DNA from: RBG-16-66-20 sp036560705
GTDB taxonomy: Bacteria; Pseudomonadota; Gammaproteobacteria; Burkholderiales; SG8-39
DNA: 64,000 nt
Assembly (NCBI GenBank): GCA_036560705.1
Contig: DATBQR010000058.1
Span: 1-64,000 of the forward strand
Direction of reading: 5' to 3'
Below the pieces are notes generated by a model, which did not search any database, was not told where the DNA came from, and saw nothing but the letters and a program-made list of their open reading frames with translations. This document shows positions 58,397-64,000 of the stretch, in pieces. A program made the position numbers and the translations under genes. Positions within the stretch are counted from its first letter, which is position 1; each line of letters opens with the position of its first letter.

Positions 58397-61108
58397 TTAG
58401 TGCGCCTGGTCCCAGTTTTCGCCGACACCAACGTCGACGATCAGCGCGACATCCAGTTTCGCGACGTTCTGCATCAGCTCGCGCACTTTTGCCTTTACTT
58501 CGTCTAATTCGTTCTCCGGCACCTCCAGCACCAGTTCATCGTGCACCTGCATGATGAGTTTGGTCTGCAGTTTGGAAGAGTCCAAATAATTTTGAACTGA
58601 AACCATCGCCAGCTTGATGAGATCGGCGGCGGTGCCCTGCATGGGCGCGTTGATGGCGGCGCGCTCGGCGCCTTGGCGGCGGGCGGGTGAGCCGGAGTTG
58701 ATCTCAGGTAGCCGCAGGCGGCGGCCGAAGACGGTTTCGACGTAGCCGAGCGAGCGCGCTTTCTCCCGCGTCTCGTCCATGAATTTCTTCACGCCCGGGT
58801 AACGGGTGAAATAGGACTCGATGTAGGCCTGCGCGGTGGCGCGCTCCAGGCCGAGGTTCTGCGCGAGGCCGAAGGCGCTCATGCCGTAGATCAGGCCGAA
58901 GTTGATCACCTTGGCGGTGCGCCGCTCGTCCTTGCTCACCTTTTCCAGCGGCACGCCGAACACTTCGGCGGCGGTAGCCTGGTGCACGTCGTGGCCGTGT
59001 TCGAAGGCGTGCTTCAGGCCCTTGTCGCCCGAAAGGTGGGCCATGATGCGCAGTTCGATCTGCGAGTAGTCCGCCGAGACGATCTTGCTGCCTTTCGGCG
59101 CGATGAAAGCCTCGCGGATGCGCCGCCCCTGCGGCGTGCGGACCGGGATGTTCTGCAGGTTGGGATCGTTGGAGGCGAGCCGCCCGGTGACCGCGGTCGC
59201 CTGCGAGTAGGTGGTGTGCACGCGCCCGGTGTTGGCGTCCACCATGCGCGGCAGCTTGTCGGTGTAGGTGGATTTGAGCTTGGCGACGCCGCGGTATTCC
59301 AGCAGCAGCTTGGGTAGCGCATGATCGAGCGCGAGTTCGGCCAGCACGTCCTCGTCGGTCGATGGTTCGCCGCTCGGCGTCTTCTTTTTTACCGGCAGCC
59401 CCTGCTTGACGAACAGGATCTCGCGGATCTGCTTGGGCGAGCCGAGATTGAAAGGCTGGCCCGCGGCCTCGTGTGCCTGTTGTTCTTTCGCGAGCATTTC
59501 CTTGCCCAGTTCGTGACTCTGTGCATCGAGTTTTGCGCCGTCGATCAGCACGCCGTTGCGTTCCATGCGCAGCAGCACCGGCATCGCCGGCAGTTCGATC
59601 TTCTCGTAGACGAACTTCAGTTTTTCATCGGCGGAGATTTTTCCGTAGAGAACGGCATGCGCGCTCAAGGCGAAATCCGCGTCCTCGGCGGCATACTCGG
59701 TGGCGCGCCCGATCTCGACCGAAGAGAACGGGATGCGGGAAGCGCCCTTGCCGGTGACTTCGTCGTAGGTGATGGTCTTCCAGCCCAGGTGCCGCGCCGC
59801 CATCGAGTCCATGTCGTGGCGCTCGTGCACTTCGTAGACGTAGGATTCGAGCAGCGTGTCGTGCGCCATCCCGCCGAGCGCCACGCCGTGGTTGGCGAGG
59901 ATGTGCGCATCGAATTTCAGGTTCTGGCCTACCTTCCTGTGGCGCGCGCTTTCCAGCCAGCCTTTGAGCAGCGCCAGCGCTTTTTCGACCCCGACCTGGT
60001 CCGGCGCGCCCGGATATGCATGGGCCAGAGGCAAATACCACGCCGTATCGCCGAATGCGAACGACATGCCGACCAGGCGCGCGGTCATCGGCTCGAGCCC
60101 GGTGGTCTCGGTGTCGAAGCCGACCAGCTCCGCGGCATCCAGCTTTGCGACGAATCCGGAGAGCGCCGCCTCGTCGCCCAGCGTCAGGTATTTGCGCCGC
60201 GGCGCCGGCTCGGCTGCGGAGGGCGTCTCCGGCGCGGCGCTCGCCGCCGGAGCAGGCGCCTGGCCGCGGATTTCGCGCAGCATGGTCTTCATGCCGTAGC
60301 GCTCGAAGAATTCCGCCAGCTTTTCCGCGTCGGCGTCCTTGCCGCCGAGATCGCCCAGCCCGACGGGGAGTTTCACGTCGCGCTTCACCGTCAGGAGTTC
60401 GCGCCCCTTGGGCAGCCAGTCGAGCGCTTTTCGCAAATTTTCGCCCACGGCGCCGGGGATCTCGCCGGCGTGCGCGATGACTGCGTCGAGCGAGCCGTAT
60501 TGCTGGATCCATTTCACGGCGGTTTTCGGGCCGACCTTCTCCACGCCCGGCACGTTGTCGACCGCATCGCCGGTGAGCGACAGGTAGTCGACGATTCTCT
60601 CCGGCGCGACGCCGAATTTCTGCTGCACGCCGGCGGGGTCGAGTTTTTCGTTGGACATCGTGTTGACGAGCGTCACGCGCTCGTCCACCAATTGCGCGAG
60701 GTCCTTGTCGCCGGTCGAGATGACGCAGTTCCAGCTCTTGCTGCGTGCTTCCTCCGCCAACGTCGCGATGACATCATCGGCCTCGACGCCCGTTATGGTC
60801 AGTACCGGCCAGCCGAGCGCCGCGACGGCTTCCTTGAGCGGCTCGATCTGCGAGGCCAGGTCTTCCGGCATCGACGGCCGGTTCGCCTTGTACTGCGGAT
60901 AGGCGTCCTCGCGGAAGGTTTTCCCCTTGGCGTCGAAAATGCAGGCGCGCGCCGCCGCGGGATAGTCGGCGTGCAGCCGGCGCAGCATGTTCAGCACGCC
61001 GTGGATCGCGCCGGTCGGCTCGCCACGCGGGCTTTTCAGCTCGGGCAGCGCGTGGAACGCGCGGTACAGGTACGACGACCCGTCGACCAGCAGCAGTGTT
61101 TTATCCAT
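58397..61108 (-). CDS. polA: DNA polymerase I
   Basis: 903 aa with all three parts. 5'-nuclease domain (about 1-290; LLLVDGSSYLYRAFHALP), 3'-5' proofreading domain with its acidic motif LVGFDTETTGLEP intact, and polymerase motifs A (VSADYSQIELRIMAHLSGD), B (KVINFGLIYGMSAFGL) and C (LIMQVHDELVLEV). It fills gaps and removes RNA primers. It diverges from the DUF2782 gene. Confidence 0.97.
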   Translation of the reverse strand: MDKTLLLVDGSSYLYRAFHALPELKSPRGEPTGAIHGVLNMLRRLHADYPAAARACIFDAKGKTFREDAYPQYKANRPSMPEDLASQIEPLKEAVAALGWPVLTITGVEADDVIATLAEEARSKSWNCVISTGDKDLAQLVDERVTLVNTMSNEKLDPAGVQQKFGVAPERIVDYLSLTGDAVDNVPGVEKVGPKTAVKWIQQYGSLDAVIAHAGEIPGAVGENLRKALDWLPKGRELLTVKRDVKLPVGLGDLGGKDADAEKLAEFFERYGMKTMLREIRGQAPAPAASAAPETPSAAEPAPRRKYLTLGDEAALSGFVAKLDAAELVGFDTETTGLEPMTARLVGMSFAFGDTAWYLPLAHAYPGAPDQVGVEKALALLKGWLESARHRKVGQNLKFDAHILANHGVALGGMAHDTLLESYVYEVHERHDMDSMAARHLGWKTITYDEVTGKGASRIPFSSVEIGRATEYAAEDADFALSAHAVLYGKISADEKLKFVYEKIELPAMPVLLRMERNGVLIDGAKLDAQSHELGKEMLAKEQQAHEAAGQPFNLGSPKQIREILFVKQGLPVKKKTPSGEPSTDEDVLAELALDHALPKLLLEYRGVAKLKSTYTDKLPRMVDANTGRVHTTYSQATAVTGRLASNDPNLQNIPVRTPQGRRIREAFIAPKGSKIVSADYSQIELRIMAHLSGDKGLKHAFEHGHDVHQATAAEVFGVPLEKVSKDERRTAKVINFGLIYGMSAFGLAQNLGLERATAQAYIESYFTRYPGVKKFMDETREKARSLGYVETVFGRRLRLPEINSGSPARRQGAERAAINAPMQGTAADLIKLAMVSVQNYLDSSKLQTKLIMQVHDELVLEVPENELDEVKAKVRELMQNVAKLDVALIVDVGVGENWDQAH

Positions 61109-61154
61109 CGAGGAGGCATCTTACCCGGCGATGCTCGCTGATATTCCGCTGGGG

Positions 61155-61160
61155 TAGAAT
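61155..61160 (+). promoter_or_regulatory. Candidate -10 box placed for leaderless transcription
   Basis: TAGAAT ends six bases before the ATG of the DUF2782 gene, so RNA would start at or next to the A of the start codon. No ribosome site fits between. The -35 region is poor. Confidence 0.4.
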
Positions 61161-61166
61161 CCCTCC

Positions 61167-61499
61167 ATGCGCCGCATCCTGATTCTCGCCCTGTCAGCCG
61201 CCGCGTCCGGGGCTCTGGCACAGCAGCCGCCGCCCAAGCTCGAACCGCTGCCCGAACCGCCGCCGCCCCCGCTGATCCGCGACGGCGCCGACGAGCCGCG
61301 CGTGCGCATCGCGCCGCAGGAGGGCGACAAGGTCGAGGAAATGCGCGACGGCGGGCGCGTGGTGATGCTCAAGGTCACCCCGCCCAACGGCGTTCCCTAT
61401 TACCTCCTGGACCTCACCGGCGACGGCAACTGGACCCGGCGCGATGCGCTCGACCCGGGTGTTCGCGTGCCGATGTGGACCATCAAATCCTTCGACTGA
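61167..61499 (+). CDS. DUF2782 family exported protein
   Basis: 110 aa. Signal peptide MRRILILALSAAASGALAQ, a Pro-rich region (PPPKLEPLPEPPPPPLI) and a small domain EPRVRIAPQEGDKVEEMRDGGRVVMLKVTPPNGVPYYLLDLTGDG typical of DUF2782. It stands between polA and thrB in many Betaproteobacteria. Function unknown. Confidence 0.85.
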   Translation: MRRILILALSAAASGALAQQPPPKLEPLPEPPPPPLIRDGADEPRVRIAPQEGDKVEEMRDGGRVVMLKVTPPNGVPYYLLDLTGDGNWTRRDALDPGVRVPMWTIKSFD

Positions 61500-61511
61500 A
61501 GTTAATCCTGT

Positions 61512-62468
61512 TTGTCGGTTTTTACCCCAGTTTCTGAAAGCCAGCTCGCCGGCTGGCTGAAGAACTACTCGGTCGGCGCGCTCGCCGCGCTGGAACCGAT
61601 CGCGGCGGGGATCGAGAACACCAATTATTTCGTCACCACCGGCCAGGGGCGCTACGTGCTCACCCTGTTCGAGCGCCTGCCCGCGGCCGAGCTGCCGTTC
61701 TACCTCGAGCTGATGGCGCACCTCGCGCGCCACGGCATTCCCTGTCCGGCGCCGGTCGCCGATCTCGACGACCGCTTTCTTTCCACGCTGAACGGCAAGC
61801 CGGCGGCGTTGGTGACGCGGCTGGCGGGCGCCTCGATCGAGCATCCCGGCGCTGCCGAGTGCGCCGAGCTTGGCGCGCTGCTGGCGCGCATGCATCTGGC
61901 CGCGCGCTCCTACGGCGGCTATCTCGAGAATCCGCGCGGCCCGAAGTGGTGGCGCGCTGCGGCGCGCGAAGTACGGCCCTTCCTCGACCCGGCGCACGCG
62001 GAGCTGCTCGACGCGGAATTGCGCTTCCAGTCGGAGCACCGCTACCCGGACCTGCCGCGCGGCGCGGTGCATGCCGACCTGTTCCGCGACAACGCGGTCT
62101 TCGAGGGCGGCCGCATCAGCGGCGTGTTCGACTTCTACTTCGCCGGCGTGGATTGCTTCGCCTTCGACCTCGCTGTCTGCGTCAACGACTGGTGCCTGGC
62201 CGATCCCGTGCGCGATCGCCGGCTGGATGAGGCGAGGACGCTCGCGCTGCTCGGCGCCTACCACGCGATCCGGCCGCTGCAGGATCCTGAGCGCGCCGCC
62301 TGGCCGGCGTTGCTGCGCGCGGCGGCCCTGCGTTTCTGGCTCTCGCGCCTCTACGACAAGCACCTGCCGCGCCCAGGGGAACTGGTGAAGGTGCACGATC
62401 CCGAGCAGTTCCGCGACATCCTCGCGCGGCGAGCGGCGCCCGGCGCGCCCGCGCCCTGGGTTGCCTAG
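61512..62468 (+). CDS. thrB: Homoserine kinase (ThrB, choline-kinase-like type)
   Basis: 318 aa from a TTG at 61512. FTPVSESQLAGWLKNYSVG and AAGIENTNYFVTT start the fold; the phosphotransfer loop is GAVHADLFRDNAVFEGG and the Mg site GVFDFYFAG. It phosphorylates homoserine for threonine synthesis. This APH-like type is the one used in Betaproteobacteria and Pseudomonas. Twelve bases after the DUF2782 gene. Confidence 0.92.
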   Translation: MSVFTPVSESQLAGWLKNYSVGALAALEPIAAGIENTNYFVTTGQGRYVLTLFERLPAAELPFYLELMAHLARHGIPCPAPVADLDDRFLSTLNGKPAALVTRLAGASIEHPGAAECAELGALLARMHLAARSYGGYLENPRGPKWWRAAAREVRPFLDPAHAELLDAELRFQSEHRYPDLPRGAVHADLFRDNAVFEGGRISGVFDFYFAGVDCFAFDLAVCVNDWCLADPVRDRRLDEARTLALLGAYHAIRPLQDPERAAWPALLRAAALRFWLSRLYDKHLPRPGELVKVHDPEQFRDILARRAAPGAPAPWVA

Positions 62469-62513
62469 GCGCCATGCGGCGAGCGCCCTTTCGAACGCAG
62501 GACTGTTAACGTC

Positions 62514-63317
62514 GTGCGCGCCAATCGTCTTGCGGCGAGGCGAGGCCTGCGCTGGGTCGCGGAGGCTTTCCTGATCTTTCGCGTCGGGCCGGTGCGGCAA
62601 TTGCTCCTCAATCTCGCGTTTTTGTTCGCGGTCACGATCCTGGTCGCGGTTCCCGTGCTCGGATTTGCCGCCGTCTGGGTCCTGTTTCCGGCGCTGGCGG
62701 TCGGTCCTCACGCGCTGGCGCGCGCCGCTGCGGGCGGCGCGCTCCCGCATCCTTCGCTGCTGGCCGCGGGCTTCCGCCGGAACCTGCCGGCGCAGTTGCG
62801 GCTCGGCGGTTTTTTCCTGGCCGCCATGCTGGTGGTGCTGGCCGCCAGCGCGCTGGCCGACGACGGCCGCTTTGCGCTGGCGATGATCGGCCGCACGCGG
62901 CTCGAGATCGGCGACCTGGAGGATCCCGGCCTGCGGCAGGCGATGCTGATCGGCGCGGGGCTGCAGACCGTGCTGCTCGGCGCGCTCTGGTATGCGCCGC
63001 TGCTGGTGGCGTGGGAAGGGCTCTCGGCGACCAAGGCGGCGTTTTTCAGCGTAGCGGCCTCGCTGATCAACTGGCGCGCCTTCTTCGTCTACGGCTCGGC
63101 CTTGCTGCTGTTGTTCGGGTTCGTGCTGCTGCTGGCGATGGGCGGCGCGCTGCTGTTCGGCGGCGGCGCTGGAATGCAGGCCGACCCTGCCGTGTTCGCG
63201 GTGGTATGGACGCTGCTGCCGGTGGGCTTCGCGAGTTCCTATCTCGGCTACCGCGACGTTTTCGGCGCGGAAAATCCGGCCGAGAACCCGCCTAAATCCC
63301 CTACAATTCCCCTATGA
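62514..63317 (+). CDS. BPSS1780-type integral membrane protein
   Basis: 267 aa from a GTG. About six hydrophobic segments. RRGLRWVAEAFLIFRVGPVRQLLLNLAF is the start typical of the family that follows thrB in Betaproteobacteria. Function unknown; the conserved link to thrB is positional only. Its end overlaps the next ATG by four bases and contains TACAAT (63302-63307), a possible -10 box for that gene. Confidence 0.8.
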   Translation: MRANRLAARRGLRWVAEAFLIFRVGPVRQLLLNLAFLFAVTILVAVPVLGFAAVWVLFPALAVGPHALARAAAGGALPHPSLLAAGFRRNLPAQLRLGGFFLAAMLVVLAASALADDGRFALAMIGRTRLEIGDLEDPGLRQAMLIGAGLQTVLLGALWYAPLLVAWEGLSATKAAFFSVAASLINWRAFFVYGSALLLLFGFVLLLAMGGALLFGGGAGMQADPAVFAVVWTLLPVGFASSYLGYRDVFGAENPAENPPKSPTIPL

Positions 63318-64000
63318 AGGATCTGGATCTTCCCGCGTTCTCCCCGCAAGCAGCGCCTGAATTCATCGACGCGGCGACCGCCAAGGCGTGGCTGGAGAAC
63401 GTGCCGCTGGCCAATGTCGCCGCAGCCCAACACCAGCTCCTCGCGCAGCTGCAGGAGTTCAACGGCTACGACACCAAGGCGGTCAGCCGCCTGGCGACGC
63501 TGGAGGCGCTGCGCGAGGCGGTGCAATTCGTCGAGATCGAGCAGGCGCGGCGCTTCACCAACCGCGCGCTGCCGATGGCGGAAGCCGAGAGCGCGGTGTT
63601 CGACGACACGCTCGCCCTGTGGGAGCAGATGCACCTGGGCTACCTGCGCTGTCTCGAGGCGGTGATTGCCGACGGCGAGCCCGGCCTGCGCGCCCAGGGC
63701 GGGCTGGTCTGCCAGAGGGCCCTTTCCTATACGGGACTGAAGATGTTCCACTATCACCGCGCCTACCGGCAGGTGCCGCCGCGCGTGTGGCGGGAACTGC
63801 ACGAAGGCTACGCCAGGGCGGAGGCGCTGGATGTGGCCGAGGCCGCGGTGAAGGACTACCTCAACCGCGACGTCAACGACACTTCGCCGCGCATCGCCTA
63901 CATGCGCGCGTTGCTGCTCGGCATGGCGAACCCGAACGAACTCAGCCAGCGGCAGCTCACCTTCGTCGCCTTCCTGCTGGAGCGCTGGGCCGAGAAGGTC
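63314..64000 (+). CDS. Conserved hypothetical protein, cut by the right edge
   Basis: 229 codons are visible from the ATG at 63314 and the frame stays open to the last base. The protein is largely helical (MKDLDLPAFSPQAAPEFIDAATAKAWLENV; TNRALPMAEAESAVFDDTLALWEQM), has no signal peptide, and is not repetitive. Similar long proteins stand after thrB in other Betaproteobacteria; I cannot name a function from this part. Confidence 0.75.
   Translation, partial: MKDLDLPAFSPQAAPEFIDAATAKAWLENVPLANVAAAQHQLLAQLQEFNGYDTKAVSRLATLEALREAVQFVEIEQARRFTNRALPMAEAESAVFDDTLALWEQMHLGYLRCLEAVIADGEPGLRAQGGLVCQRALSYTGLKMFHYHRAYRQVPPRVWRELHEGYARAEALDVAEAAVKDYLNRDVNDTSPRIAYMRALLLGMANPNELSQRQLTFVAFLLERWAEKV

Noticed and set aside
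59321..61141. 606-codon open frame opposite polA
   Set aside because: It mirrors the polymerase codons; no start context and no motif.

Overview
The window is a GC-rich chromosomal segment with genes packed a few bases apart and many ATGA or GTGA start/stop overlaps. Its gene orders are typical of Betaproteobacteria: mpl, esterase, RNB nuclease, TonB-like, aroE, mtgA; algH, ruvX, pyrR, pyrB, pseudo-dihydroorotase; dacC, D-amino-acid aminotransferase, ybeD, lipB, lipA; polA opposite a DUF2782 gene, thrB and a BPSS1780-type membrane gene. A lone Bug-type (TctC) binding protein points the same way. Species cannot be told from the sequence. I see no rRNA, tRNA, CRISPR, transposase or prophage gene.

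Positions 1 to about 22,450 form an aromatic-acid catabolic region. Twelve minus-strand genes (15625 down to 2684) run almost without gaps: a fumarylacetoacetate hydrolase-family protein, a crotonase, a feruloyl-CoA synthase, an amidohydrolase, a maleylacetoacetate or maleylpyruvate isomerase, PcaH, PcaG, a thiamine-diphosphate enzyme, an FAD oxidoreductase, a MetE-like zinc methyltransferase, PcaB and a PcaD-PcaC fusion. Next to them lie pobA, a 4-hydroxybenzoyl-CoA-type thioesterase (plus strand) and a PDZ protein whose protease triad is lost. Plausible flow: hydroxycinnamates are activated and shortened to 4-hydroxybenzoate, PobA makes protocatechuate, and PcaGH, PcaB and PcaL take it to 3-oxoadipate. 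The thiamine/FAD/MetE-like trio and the isomerase/FAH pair have no ring-cleaving partner here and are the least explained part. A divergent livKHMGF-type ABC importer, an aryl-CoA ligase and a MarR regulator with a perfect palindromic operator complete the region, much like p-coumarate systems of other Proteobacteria.

Positions 22,450 to 25,550 hold a nitrogen module: putative porin, glnK and amtB in one operon. A near-consensus sigma-54 promoter and two NtrC-like sites lie upstream, and a UUCG hairpin follows amtB.

The rest is housekeeping: ubiK, comM, apaH, a PfkB kinase, a zinc-ribbon membrane protein, prmA, accC, accB, aroQ and a TlpA-like thioredoxin; the mpl to mgtE block (cell wall, RNA decay, shikimate, magnesium); ggt, hemL, thiE, thiD and rubredoxin; pyrimidine genes with a pseudo-dihydroorotase; rlpA, dacC, a D-amino-acid aminotransferase and lipoate genes; small envelope proteins (EF-hand/BON, DUF4197, PsiF-like); a Bug protein; polA; thrB; and a gene running off the right edge. 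No gene-free stretch reaches 300 bases; the longest are 25336-25547 and 56254-56460.
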